DNA of 64,000 bases. Origin: Halosimplex rubrum (GTDB taxonomy: Archaea > Halobacteriota > Halobacteria > Halobacteriales > Haloarculaceae). Below are positions 34,097 to 43,523 of this stretch, in pieces. Position 1 is the first letter of the stretch. Every line of letters begins with the position of its first letter. Below the pieces are notes generated by a model, which saw only the letters and a list, made by a program, of their open reading frames with translations, was not told the DNA's origin and ran no database searches. The DNA lies in assembly GCF_013415885.1 (NCBI RefSeq), contig NZ_CP058910.1, forward strand, positions 3,596,001 through 3,660,000, read 5' to 3'. The position numbers were made by a program, and so were the translations under genes.

Positions 34097-36124
34097 ATGC
34101 ACCACCCGGGACCGCCGCGGTTCGTAGCCGTCGGCGACGAGGTCGAACTCGCGCCGCGCGATCCGGACCCGGCGGCGACCTACGCCTGGACGGTCGCGGC
34201 CGCGCCCGCGGACTCGACGGCGGCGCTGGGAGACGAGCCGGTCGAGTACTTCCACCCCGACGAACCGGGGCACTACGTCGTCGCGCTGGACGCGCCCGAC
34301 GGGCGTCACGAACTGACCGTCCGCGCGTTCCCCGGCGGGCTCGCGCCCGCGTCGGAGGCCCCCTCGTACCCTCGGTCGGGCGCGACGGAGACGACGGCCG
34401 ACGAGGCCGCCGCCGGCGCCAGCGGCGACGCCGACGACGGATCGGGCCGAGCGGACGAACGAGACGACGCGCCCGCCGACCCCGACGGCGGCGGCCGACC
34501 GCGACTCACCCTCTCGGCGACCGTCACCGAGGAGGCCGTCGTCGTCGAGGTCGACCCGCGGCCCCACCCCGACGGGAGCGAGACGGCCGCGGATCTGGAC
34601 GTGGCGTTCCTGCTGGACGACCGCGACGATATCGACCGCGAGGACGTTCGGATCGCCGGCGGCGAGCTGGCGATTCCGCTCGCCGCCATCGCCGACCGCG
34701 CGAGGGTCCACGCCGTCGCCGTCGGTCGCCACGGCTACAGCGTCCCCGACGCGGTCGATATCCGTCGCGGGGACGACGACGCGCCGGCGAGCGGCGACGC
34801 GGACGCCGTCGAGATCCACCGCCCCTACGACCCGCCGGCGTGGGCCGAGGACGCGGTCATCTACGAGGTCTACGTGCGGACGTTCCCCGGGCAGGGAGAC
34901 GACGCCGCGGCGGAGGGCGGGGTCTTCGACGCGATCCGCGAGCGACTCGACTACGTCGAGGGGCTGGGCGTCGACACGCTGTGGCTGACGCCGGTGCTGG
35001 CGAACGACGACGCGCCCCACGGCTACAACGTCACGGACTTCTTCGCGCTCGCGGCGGATCTGGGGACGCGCGAGGGGTACGAGCGGCTGGTCGAGGCGGC
35101 CCACGACCGGGGCATGCGCGTGCTGTTCGACCTGGTCTGCAACCACTCCGCGCGGGCCCACCCCTACTACCAGGCGGCGGTGTCGGACCCGGGGAGCGAG
35201 TATCGCGACTGGTACGAGTGGCGCGGCCCGGGCGACCCCGAGACGTACTTCGACTGGGAGCTGATCGCCAACTTCGACTTCTCGCACCTGCCGGTCCGCA
35301 GACATCTCCTCGACGCGGTCGACGAGTGGGCGCCGCTGGTCGACGGCTTCCGCTGCGACATGGCGTGGGCGGTCCCCGATTCGTTCTGGCGGGAGGTCCA
35401 CGACCGGTTGAAGGCCCGCGACGCCGACTTCCTGCTGCTCGACGAGACCATCCCGTACATCCCCGACTACCAGGCGGGCCTGTTCGACGTCCACTTCGAC
35501 TCGACGACCTACGCCGCGCTCCGGCGGGTGGGCAACGGCGAGCCGGCCGAGGCGGTGCTGGACGCCGTCGAGGACCGCGCCCGGTCGGGCTTTCCCGACC
35601 ACGCCGGGTTCATGCTCTACGCCGAGAACCACGACGAGACGCGCTACCTCGTCGAGTGCGGCCGCCCCGCGGCGGAGGCGGCGCTGGGCGCGCTCTTTAC
35701 CCTCCCCGGCGCGCCGCTGGTCTACGCGGGCCAGGAGTTCGGCCAGCGCGGCAAGCGCGACGACCTCGCCTGGGCCCACGCCGACGAGTCGCTGCGCGAG
35801 CACGTCCGCCGGCTGGCCGCGCTCCGGCGCGAGCGGCCCGCGCTGTCGAGCGCCGCGGCGCTCGACCGCGTCGACTACGACGTTCGGGAGGGGTGGGACG
35901 ACCGGGTAGTCGCGTTCCGGCGGCGGGTCGACGCGCCGACGGGAGCAGCCGGGGGCGAGCAATCGGGCGATACCGTCGTCGTCCTGAACTTCGGCGCGGA
36001 GCCGGCGACGGTCGCCGTCGACGCCGCGGCGGGCGAGACCGACCTCCTGACCGGCGACCCGGTCGGGACGACCGAGGGGCTCCGGGTCGACAGCGTCGCC
36101 GTCCTGCCGGCGGACCGGTCGTGA
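34097..36124 (+). CDS. GH13 alpha-amylase-family glycoside hydrolase
   Basis: The protein has 675 residues. Residues 1-75 form a PKD/beta-sandwich-like domain (TYAWTV to HYVVALDAPDGRHELTV). A Gly/Asp/Ala-rich linker and a second beta domain lead to the GH13 barrel from about 245. Conserved regions are DLVCNH (I), GFRCDMAW with nucleophile D421 (II), LLLDETIP with acid E450 (III) and AENHDETR with D513 (IV). It hydrolyses or transfers alpha-1,4 glucans. No signal peptide is evident, so it is probably cytoplasmic and works with malQ and the GH15 protein. The C-terminal domain ends with a beta sandwich. Confidence 0.92.
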   Translation: MHHPGPPRFVAVGDEVELAPRDPDPAATYAWTVAAAPADSTAALGDEPVEYFHPDEPGHYVVALDAPDGRHELTVRAFPGGLAPASEAPSYPRSGATETTADEAAAGASGDADDGSGRADERDDAPADPDGGGRPRLTLSATVTEEAVVVEVDPRPHPDGSETAADLDVAFLLDDRDDIDREDVRIAGGELAIPLAAIADRARVHAVAVGRHGYSVPDAVDIRRGDDDAPASGDADAVEIHRPYDPPAWAEDAVIYEVYVRTFPGQGDDAAAEGGVFDAIRERLDYVEGLGVDTLWLTPVLANDDAPHGYNVTDFFALAADLGTREGYERLVEAAHDRGMRVLFDLVCNHSARAHPYYQAAVSDPGSEYRDWYEWRGPGDPETYFDWELIANFDFSHLPVRRHLLDAVDEWAPLVDGFRCDMAWAVPDSFWREVHDRLKARDADFLLLDETIPYIPDYQAGLFDVHFDSTTYAALRRVGNGEPAEAVLDAVEDRARSGFPDHAGFMLYAENHDETRYLVECGRPAAEAALGALFTLPGAPLVYAGQEFGQRGKRDDLAWAHADESLREHVRRLAALRRERPALSSAAALDRVDYDVREGWDDRVVAFRRRVDAPTGAAGGEQSGDTVVVLNFGAEPATVAVDAAAGETDLLTGDPVGTTEGLRVDSVAVLPADRS

Positions 36125-36250
36125 ACGCGGCGCTGGCGACCGGAGTCCGTTCGCCCGCCGTCCGGACGTGCCGGGGGCGGTCCGTGGCGTCGCGGTCCGT
36201 CGATCCCCGTCCCGTGTGAGCACGTGGCAACGCCTGCGGGCGAGGCGGGA

Positions 36251-36258
36251 TTTATATG
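36251..36258 (+). promoter_or_regulatory. TATA box of the GH15 gene
   Basis: tttatatg is centred 26 bases before the ATG at 36280. This favours that ATG over the one at 36256, which overlaps the TATA box itself. Confidence 0.7.
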
Positions 36259-36279
36259 CGGAACGGGCGTGGTGACGGT

Positions 36280-39200
36280 ATGCGGCTGACGACGGCGCTC
36301 GACGAGTACAAACGGGCACGCGGCGAGCGCTTCCCGGAGGAGACGAGGACGGTCGGCGGCGCCTTCTCGGGCCACGGCGACCGGCTGGTCCACGTGGACC
36401 CGAACGGGTCGCTGCGCGACTACTCCGCGCCGCTCTCGGGGTTACACGGGATCGACCGCTCGAAGCTGGGTGTCCGGACGCCCAAGGGGACCCACTGGTT
36501 CGCCGACCTGGAGACCATCCGCCAGCACTACTACCGCGACACGCGGCTCGTCGAGACCGAGTACGACGCCGGCTCGTTCACCGTCCACCAGTACGACCTG
36601 ACGCTCGGCCGGGCCCACGTCACGCACGTCGAACTCAGGGGTGCGGTTCCGCAGGACGCGCGCCTCGTCGCCTTCCTCACGATGGCGCCGGAGGGCGAGG
36701 AAGCGGGGGTCGGCGCGCTGGTCCACGAGGACAGCGGACCCGCGGAGGCCAGCGTGCTGGAGGTCTTCCACCGGACGGAACACGACTACCTGACGGCCTC
36801 GACGGGTATCGGCGGGGTGCGCGGCCAGCGGCCCGAGCGCTTCGCCGAGATCCTCGACGACGACCCGGTCGACTTCCCGCGCGGGGAGGGCGAACGCGCC
36901 TACGACCAGACGCGGATGACCGGCGACTTCGTCGTGACCGCTCCGCTCGAACGGGAGGGTCGGAGCAACCGGACGACGCTCGTCACGCAGCTCTCGGACC
37001 ACCGCGAGATCGACAGAGGCGGGGCACTGGCGGACCTGCGCGCCTGCGCGGAGGGCCACGCGAGCGCGGACGAACTGCGCGCCGCGGCCCGCGACCGGAC
37101 GACCGTCGACGTGCCCGAGTCGACGCCGCGCTCGGAACTGGTGCGGGCGGACCTTCGGGTGGCGGACCTGCTCGAAGGGCCGACCGGCGCGCGGATCGCG
37201 GCCCCGGAGTTCGACCCGTTTCACGCCAACTCCGGCGGCTACGGCTACGTCTGGTTCCGCGACGACGCCGAGGTGGCCCGTCACGTCCTCGCCGCGGGCG
37301 ACCGCCTCGACCTCCCCGTGGGCGGGCTCGTCGAACGGGCCGCTCGCTTCCACTGCGACGCCCAGCTACCCGACGGGACCTGGCCCCACCGCGTGTGGGC
37401 GAGCGACGGCTCGCTCGCGCCCGGGTGGGCCAACGCGAACGTCGAGCGCGACGACGACTCCGTCGAGTACCAGGCCGACCAGACCGCGTCGGTCACCGCC
37501 TTCCTCGCGACGCTGCTCCGCGAGCGCCGCGGCGGCCTCGACGACGACCTGACCGTCTCGATCCGCGAGACCGTCGCCGAGAGCGTCGACGCGCTCACCC
37601 GGACCGTCGGCGACGACGGCCTGCCCGACCCCTGCCAGAACGTCTGGGAGGACGCCACCGGCCGGTTCACCCACACCGCGGCGACGTACGTCCAGGCGTT
37701 CGCCGCGGTCGCGCGAGCGCCGGTCGGCCGCCAGCTCGCCGAGCGTGCGCTGGGGGCCGCCGAGGCGGTCCTCGACGGCCTCGACGAGGTCTACGACGCC
37801 GAGCGCGGCGCCTACCCGATGCGACTGGTCGACGGCGAGCCCGACGGCCGGCTCGACGCGGCGACGCTGTCGCTCGCCGAGGCGGTCGCGGCCTACGACG
37901 GGATTCCGGAGACGACGCTGGACGACGAGCGGCTCGACCGCGTGGCCGAGCACGTGGCGACGACGCTGGACGGGCTGTTCCGCAACCCGTCCGGGAGCGG
38001 ACTCGCGGGGCTGGTCCGCTACGAGGGCGACGACTGGCGGACCGCCGACCAGGACCGCGAGAAGGTGTGGTCGGCGACGACGGGGATGGGCGCCGTCGCC
38101 GCCGCCGAGGTCGGCGTCCTCCTGAACGAGCGCGGCCGGTCGGGCGACGCGTACCTCGACCGCGCGGCGGACCTGTACGAGCTGCTCGGCGAGGACGGCC
38201 CGCTGACGACCGACGCGGGCTATCTCGCCGAGCAGGCGTTCGACGACGGCGACCTGGACTGCGCGACGCCGCTGGGCTGGTCGCACGCGCTGCGGCTGCG
38301 CGCGACCGCCACGCTGGACGCGGAGGCGGCGCTGCCCGCCCGCACCTCCGACATCGAGGGGCCGACCGACCGGATGCGGTGGACGACCGGCGAGAAGTAC
38401 GGCCTCGGCACCGCCGCCGACCACGACGCCGCCGACCCCTCGCGGGTCTGGTTCACGCTCACCGAGGGCGCGATGACGGAGGTGCGGTTCCCGCAGGTCG
38501 ACCTGATGAACCTCCGCACGCTCGATTTCCTCGTCAACGACCGCGCGGACGACGAGTACACGATCCGGACGCACAACGAGTCCCGGGTCAGCGACGACAC
38601 CGTCGAGCGCCGTGTCGAGCCGGTGGCCGACGACGCGCTGCTCTTTCGGCACGTGTTCACGGAGGCGGGCGACGGTCGCGGTCACGAGTGGGAGCTCACC
38701 GTCGAGTACGCGGCCGACCCCGACCACGACGCGGTGCTGGCCGACGTGGCGTTCGCGGCCGCCGACGGCAACGACTACGAGGTGTTCGCCGTCGCGGACA
38801 CGGCGCTGGTCAACAGCGCGAGGGCCGACCGCGGCCTGCGACTTGGCGAACCCGGCTCCCACCACCTCGTCGCCCGCGACCCGACGGCCTACACCGGCGA
38901 CACGGAGGAGCCGTTCCTCGTCGACGAGGACGGCGAGGGCTACTCGGTCGCGATGGCGATGGCCGCCCGCGACCGCTTCGAGTGGGCGACCGTCGGCGCC
39001 GCCGGCAGCGAGCCGTTGCGCGCGCTGTTCACCGACGGCGTCCTCCCCGACCCGCGCGACGCCGTCGACAACCAGAGCGTCGTCCTCGTCGGCCGCCTCG
39101 GCACGGGCGGGGCCGTCGACTCCGAACTCGCGCTCGGGTTCGCCCGCGCGGCCGACACTGCCGCCGCGCTCGGCGAGGCCGACGGCGCCCTGGAGCGCGG

Positions 39201-40812
39201 GTTCGAGACCGTCCGGGCCGAGTACGCCGACACCTGGGCCGACTTCCTCGCCGACCGCTCGCTGCCCGAGGCGGTCGCCAACGACCGCGACCTGGCCGCC
39301 CAGTACCGAACCGCCCTGATGAGCCTCTACGCCGTCGAGGACAAGACCTACGCCGGCGCCTCTATCGCCTCCCCCTCGGTCCCGTGGGGCGAGGCGGTCT
39401 CCGCCGACGAGCCGAAGGGCTACGGCTACAACTTCGTCTGGTCCCGCGATCTGTACCAGGTGTTCACCGTCTTCGAAACCGTCGGCGAGCTGGACGTGGC
39501 CGCCGAACAGCTGGCGTACATCTACGAGTACCAGCAGGACGAGGACGGCTTCATCCCGCAGAACACCTACGTCAACGGCATCACCCGCTGGGGCGGCGAG
39601 CAGATGGACAACATCTCCTACCCTGCCGTGATGGCCTACCACCTCGCCGAGCGCGGCCTCGGCTTCGACGAGGTCGACTACGACTACGAGCACGTCCGCC
39701 GCTCGGCCGACTACGTCGCCCGCAACGGCCCCGAGAGCGCCCAGGAGCGCTGGGAGGAGGAGTCGGGCTACTCCCCCTCCTCGATCGCCGCCGAGATCGC
39801 CGGGCTGGCCTGCGCCGGCAAGCTCGCGGTCGACGCCGGTCACGAGGCCGACGCGCTGGTCTGGACGGCCCTGGCCGACCAGTGGGTCAACAACGTCGAG
39901 GACTGGACGGCCACCGAGACCGGCACCGAGCGCCACGAGCACACCCCCTACTACGTCCGGGTGACCCGCGACGGCGACCCCGAGGCCGGCCACCTGCGGA
40001 CGCTCGCCAACGCCGGCCCGACGCTGGACGAACGGGACATCATCGACGGCGGCTTCCTCGATCTGGTCCGCCTGGGGATCAAACCCGCCGACGACGAGGT
40101 GATCCGCAACTCCGTCGCCGAGGTCGACGACACGATCAAGGTCGACGCCGGCGCCGCCCCGGGCTTCTACCGCTACAACGGCGACGGCTACGGCGAGCGC
40201 GAACGCGGCGACGTGGGCGGCCCGTGGTCGGTCGAACACAAGGGGAAGGGTCGGCTCTGGCCGCTGCTGACCGGCGAGCGCGGCGAGTACGAGTTGCACC
40301 TCGACGACCCCGATCCGGCGCCCGAGGACTGTCTGCGCGCGATGCAGGAGTTCGCCAACTCCGGGCGGATGATCGCAGAGCAGGTGTGGGACCGCGAGCA
40401 CGCCACCGACTACGACTGGGCGTTCGGCGAGGGGACCGGCTCGGCGACGCCGCTGGCGTGGTCGATGGCTCAGTACGTCCGCCTCGCCCACGGCGTCAGC
40501 GCCGGCGAGCCGGTCGAGACGCCCGCCGTCGTCCGTGAGCGCTACCGCGACGAGCGGCTCCACGAACCCGACCGCAGCCCCGCGCTCCGGGTCGACACGG
40601 AGTTCCGCGGCGACCGGCTCGTCGTCTCCGGCGAGACGACCGGCGAACGCGTCGCCGTCAAGACCCCGGTCGAGGGGGTCGTCCTCGAACCAGAGGGCAC
40701 CGAGTTCGAGACGACCGTCGGCATCGAGCGCGGCGAGAACCAGGTGATCGTCGCCGCCGGCGCCGCCGACGTGGAGACCTCGGGCACGACCGTCCGCCGG
40801 CTACAGCTGTAG
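36280..40812 (+). CDS. Giant GH15-family glucoamylase-like protein with two catalytic-type halves
   Basis: The protein has 1510 residues. The N-terminal half (about 1-690) carries a beta-sandwich and an alpha/alpha-barrel with GYGYVWFRDDAEVARHV near 320 and YQADQTASVTAFLATLL. The C-terminal half starts with a glucodextranase-like domain (WTTGEKYGLGTAADHDAADP near 700). Its barrel includes YNFVWSRDLYQVFTVFETVG near 1050 and QDEDGFIPQNTYVNG, and a final beta domain follows. GH15 enzymes release glucose from alpha-glucan ends. No signal peptide is visible. Internal domain duplication or fusion explains the size. A TATA box fixes the start. Confidence 0.88.
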   Translation: MRLTTALDEYKRARGERFPEETRTVGGAFSGHGDRLVHVDPNGSLRDYSAPLSGLHGIDRSKLGVRTPKGTHWFADLETIRQHYYRDTRLVETEYDAGSFTVHQYDLTLGRAHVTHVELRGAVPQDARLVAFLTMAPEGEEAGVGALVHEDSGPAEASVLEVFHRTEHDYLTASTGIGGVRGQRPERFAEILDDDPVDFPRGEGERAYDQTRMTGDFVVTAPLEREGRSNRTTLVTQLSDHREIDRGGALADLRACAEGHASADELRAAARDRTTVDVPESTPRSELVRADLRVADLLEGPTGARIAAPEFDPFHANSGGYGYVWFRDDAEVARHVLAAGDRLDLPVGGLVERAARFHCDAQLPDGTWPHRVWASDGSLAPGWANANVERDDDSVEYQADQTASVTAFLATLLRERRGGLDDDLTVSIRETVAESVDALTRTVGDDGLPDPCQNVWEDATGRFTHTAATYVQAFAAVARAPVGRQLAERALGAAEAVLDGLDEVYDAERGAYPMRLVDGEPDGRLDAATLSLAEAVAAYDGIPETTLDDERLDRVAEHVATTLDGLFRNPSGSGLAGLVRYEGDDWRTADQDREKVWSATTGMGAVAAAEVGVLLNERGRSGDAYLDRAADLYELLGEDGPLTTDAGYLAEQAFDDGDLDCATPLGWSHALRLRATATLDAEAALPARTSDIEGPTDRMRWTTGEKYGLGTAADHDAADPSRVWFTLTEGAMTEVRFPQVDLMNLRTLDFLVNDRADDEYTIRTHNESRVSDDTVERRVEPVADDALLFRHVFTEAGDGRGHEWELTVEYAADPDHDAVLADVAFAAADGNDYEVFAVADTALVNSARADRGLRLGEPGSHHLVARDPTAYTGDTEEPFLVDEDGEGYSVAMAMAARDRFEWATVGAAGSEPLRALFTDGVLPDPRDAVDNQSVVLVGRLGTGGAVDSELALGFARAADTAAALGEADGALERGFETVRAEYADTWADFLADRSLPEAVANDRDLAAQYRTALMSLYAVEDKTYAGASIASPSVPWGEAVSADEPKGYGYNFVWSRDLYQVFTVFETVGELDVAAEQLAYIYEYQQDEDGFIPQNTYVNGITRWGGEQMDNISYPAVMAYHLAERGLGFDEVDYDYEHVRRSADYVARNGPESAQERWEEESGYSPSSIAAEIAGLACAGKLAVDAGHEADALVWTALADQWVNNVEDWTATETGTERHEHTPYYVRVTRDGDPEAGHLRTLANAGPTLDERDIIDGGFLDLVRLGIKPADDEVIRNSVAEVDDTIKVDAGAAPGFYRYNGDGYGERERGDVGGPWSVEHKGKGRLWPLLTGERGEYELHLDDPDPAPEDCLRAMQEFANSGRMIAEQVWDREHATDYDWAFGEGTGSATPLAWSMAQYVRLAHGVSAGEPVETPAVVRERYRDERLHEPDRSPALRVDTEFRGDRLVVSGETTGERVAVKTPVEGVVLEPEGTEFETTVGIERGENQVIVAAGAADVETSGTTVRRLQL

Positions 40813-40854
40813 CGGCCCGTCGGACTTTTCCCCCGTCCCCGGCATCGACGGTAC

Positions 40855-41166
40855 ATGAGCGACGAGCGCGACCCCGAGGCGACCCTCGACGAGTGGAAGG
40901 AGACGATGCGGGCCGAACACGCCGAGGCCATCGCGAACCCCGACCCCGACGAGGACCACCGCATCGAGGGCGTCACGCAGGTCTCCCACCGAGCCACCTT
41001 CGAGTACGACCCCGACGCCGACTCGCTGGAGCGCGACGGGATCGAGCAGGTCGACGAGCTGACCGAACCCGAACTGCTGTCGTGCGACTGCGGCGTCCGC
41101 GGGATGACGATCGAGGAGGCACGCGAACACGTGCGAGCGGCCCGCGAACAATCCGGCCAGGAGTGA
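40855..41166 (+). CDS. Small acidic hypothetical protein with C-x-C motif
   Basis: This 103-residue protein begins with a helical charged segment (ATLDEWKETMRAEHAEAI). A short beta section (RATFEYDPDADSLERDG) and SCDCGVRGMTIEEAREHV follow. The C-D-C pair could bind metal but is isolated. It lies 42 bases after the GH15 gene and may be co-transcribed. No family recognised. Confidence 0.6.
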   Translation: MSDERDPEATLDEWKETMRAEHAEAIANPDPDEDHRIEGVTQVSHRATFEYDPDADSLERDGIEQVDELTEPELLSCDCGVRGMTIEEAREHVRAAREQSGQE

Positions 41167-41206
41167 GCGGCCGCTCGCGAACCCGCTCTCGGCGCGCGGG
41201 GACTGA

Positions 41207-41902
41207 CTACTCCTCGTCCTCGAACCGGCCCTCGAAGACGATCTCGTCGAGGGGCCTGCGGCCCTTGGGAACCTCCCGGTCGCGGAGGTCCTCGGGCAGC
41301 GTCTCGGGGTCGGCGCGGTGGCCGACCGCGACCATCGCCTCCACCTCGAACTCGTCGGGCAGATCCACCAGCTCCGCGGCGGCCTCGTGGTCGAAGCCGC
41401 CGATGGGGTGGGTCGCCAGCCGCCGCCGGGTGGCCTCCAGCGCGAGGTTCTGCCAGGCCGCGCCCGTGTCGAACGAGTGGCTGCCGACCGGCTCGCCGTT
41501 GTAGTCGGACGTGGTCTTCGAGACGACGACCAGCAGCGCGCCCGCGTCGGCCGCCCACGTCCGGTTGCCCTCGGCCAGCAGGTCCAGGTAGGACTCCCAC
41601 GCCTCGTCGTCGCGCTCCGCGTAGACGAACCGCCAGTGCTGGTTGTTTCGCGAGGAGGGGGCCCAGCGGGCGGCCTCAAACAGCGCGAGCAGGTCCGCCT
41701 CGGCCACCGGCTCGCCCGTCATCGCCCGCGGCGACCACCGGTTGACGAAGACGGGCGCCACGTCGTGGTCCGGGTCGCGATGCTCGGCGACCTCCGGCGT
41801 GAACTCGGTCAGCGGCGACCGCTCCGCGGCCACCGCCTCGCCGCCGTCCGCGGCTGTCTCCTCGCCGTCGATCCCGTCGGAACCGCTCGAAGCGTCGGTC
41901 AT
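41207..41902 (-). CDS. Nitroreductase family protein
   Basis: The 231-residue FMN-dependent NAD(P)H oxidoreductase of the nitroreductase fold has family blocks NRWSPRAMTGEPV, LFEAARWAPSSRNNQHWRFVYA, AAWQNLALEATRRRL and HPIGGFD. A Glu-rich 40-residue N-terminal extension precedes the domain. Physiological electron acceptors are unknown. It is monocistronic and convergent with the small acidic gene. Confidence 0.88.
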   Translation of the reverse strand: MTDASSGSDGIDGEETAADGGEAVAAERSPLTEFTPEVAEHRDPDHDVAPVFVNRWSPRAMTGEPVAEADLLALFEAARWAPSSRNNQHWRFVYAERDDEAWESYLDLLAEGNRTWAADAGALLVVVSKTTSDYNGEPVGSHSFDTGAAWQNLALEATRRRLATHPIGGFDHEAAAELVDLPDEFEVEAMVAVGHRADPETLPEDLRDREVPKGRRPLDEIVFEGRFEDEE

Positions 41903-42048
41903 CTCGTCTGAACCGTCGTCCTGTGTCCGGATAAGTATCAGCTATCGGACGTGGAACCCCGTTGGACGGACCGAACCGAGTTACGAGTCGCATCCAGGTA
42001 ACGATATGCAACCGATCGGCCGGCCGCGTTCCCGCGGCCGCTCGCCGG

Positions 42049-42891
42049 TCACCTCTCGTCGGACTCGTACTCCTGGTAGACGACGTGGCCACAGGCCTTG
42101 CAGTGGGAGGCGTCGGGGTCGTGGCCGGTGAGCCCGCAGTCGTGGCAGGTCGTCGGCACCTTGTCGTCGCTGGTCCACGCCCTGACGATCTTGCTGGCCT
42201 GCCAGGGGATGAGGATGATAGCCGCGAGGACGCTGATAACGGTCACCCAGCGGCCCGGACGCGTAACGGGAACGATGTCGCCGAAGCCGACCGTCGACAG
42301 GGTGATCACCACGTAGTAGAACGCGTCGCCGAAGTGTTCGACGCCCGGATTGGCGCGGGTCTCGGCGGCGTAGAACAGGCCAGCCGAGACGAACAGGACG
42401 ACCAACACCGTCAGCAGGAGCTTCGTCGCCCGCAGCGCGCCGCCGGAGACGGAGCCGAAGAAAAACTCCTCGTCGCGGGTGAACCGGTAGAACCGCAACA
42501 CTCGAACCACCCGGAGCACCCGAAGGAACCCGGCGTTCAGCGCGACTGCCGGCACCGGGTAGAGGATCACGAGGACGGTCGGGAGCACCGACAGCAGGTC
42601 GACGACCGTGTACGGGTTGAGGAACTCCGACAGGCGGTCGCGGGCCCCGTAGATCCGGAGGACGTACTCCATCGTGAACACCCCCGCGATGGCGACCTCC
42701 AGATCCCAGAGGCGCGCCCGCGTCGCTGGCTCCAGGGAGTACGTCTGGGCGACGAAGACGGCGATGAACACCAGATTCAGCGCGAGCAGTCCGATATCGA
42801 TCGCCTTCCCCAGCGGCGTCCGATGGTCGAGCAGGTAGAAGCGGACCCGTTCGCGGGCGCCGTCGGGGACGCGAGCGCTCTGGCTGCTCAT
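42049..42891 (-). CDS. Voltage-gated-type potassium channel with C-terminal zinc ribbon
   Basis: The protein has 280 residues and six membrane helices. The S4-like segment GFLRVLRVVRVLRFYRF has the regular arginine ladder of a voltage sensor. The pore loop TLSTVGFGDIVP (about 197-208) is the K+ selectivity filter. The cytoplasmic end carries CHDCGLTGHDPDASHCKACGH, a four-cysteine zinc ribbon in place of an RCK domain. It probably conducts K+ across the plasma membrane. The zinc ribbon is an unusual regulatory module. ATG at 42891 is chosen over one eleven codons upstream. Confidence 0.88.
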   Translation of the reverse strand: MSSQSARVPDGARERVRFYLLDHRTPLGKAIDIGLLALNLVFIAVFVAQTYSLEPATRARLWDLEVAIAGVFTMEYVLRIYGARDRLSEFLNPYTVVDLLSVLPTVLVILYPVPAVALNAGFLRVLRVVRVLRFYRFTRDEEFFFGSVSGGALRATKLLLTVLVVLFVSAGLFYAAETRANPGVEHFGDAFYYVVITLSTVGFGDIVPVTRPGRWVTVISVLAAIILIPWQASKIVRAWTSDDKVPTTCHDCGLTGHDPDASHCKACGHVVYQEYESDER

Positions 42892-43037
42892 ATCCGTCCC
42901 TGTCGCCGGTCGGTTAAGAAACACGCCGCTGCGCGACGAGAGAGCGGACCGCCGCGACGAGCGCAGTCGCTCAACGTGTGGTCGTCGGTAGAATCGAGAT
43001 GCGTCCGGTCGCCGTCAGGCGACGGTACGAACCTCAG

Positions 43038-43232
43038 TTAGGCGCGGACGACGTTCGTCGCGCGCGGGCCCTTGGGGGCGTCCTCGATCTCGAAGTCTAT
43101 CTCGGTCCCTTCCGTCAGATCCTCGCCGCCAACGTCCTCCATGTGGAAGAATACGTCGTCGTCAGAGTCCTCGGTGTCGATGAAACCGTAACCGCCAGTG
43201 TCGTTGAAGAAGTCAACCTTTCCGTTTGCCAT
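43038..43232 (-). CDS. cspA: Cold-shock domain protein
   Basis: This 64-residue single OB-fold has RNP1 as GGYGFIDTED and RNP2 as DVFFHMEDV, followed by LTEGTEIDFEIEDAPKGPRATNV. It binds single-stranded RNA or DNA and acts as an RNA chaperone. The protein starts MANGKVDFFNDT at 43232; an 18-residue upstream extension is unlikely. Upstream DNA around 43270-43310 is AT-rich and should contain the promoter. Confidence 0.93.
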   Translation of the reverse strand: MANGKVDFFNDTGGYGFIDTEDSDDDVFFHMEDVGGEDLTEGTEIDFEIEDAPKGPRATNVVRA

Positions 43233-43494
43233 TGCGAGTGAACGAACGCCGAGTACACGGTTAAGCATTCCGTATCTGTTTTCCAATTTCGCGATATAGT
43301 GGAATTTATCTCCCGTGAGTGGGAGAAATTGGACGAACTACCACAACCTCCGGATCGTGTTCGGATCGTGGCCGATACGACACAACACGGCCGGCTTTCT
43401 CCGGGATCCTCGGTTATCTCTGTGTGATACGTCCGCGTGGAGCGCTCTCACGCGGCGGAGACCGCCACGGAGTCGGGACGGACGGCCCGACGGG

Positions 43495-43502
43495 ACTATA
43501 CG
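43495..43502 (+). promoter_or_regulatory. TATA box of the methyltransferase gene
   Basis: actatacg lies 26 bases before the GTG at 43524. It supports a leaderless start there rather than at the upstream GTG 43437. Confidence 0.55.
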
Positions 43503-43523
43503 TCCGGCGCCCGGCGTGTCCGT

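Noticed and set aside
33828-34127. Open frames within the dispersed repeat
   Set aside because: They are arginine-rich, differ between the two repeat copies and overlap the amylase start.
37366-40563. Minus-strand open frame of over 1000 codons opposite the GH15 gene
   Set aside because: It is the usual GC-rich shadow of a long real gene: Val/Gly/Arg-rich, with no motif, while the plus strand has clear GH15 features.
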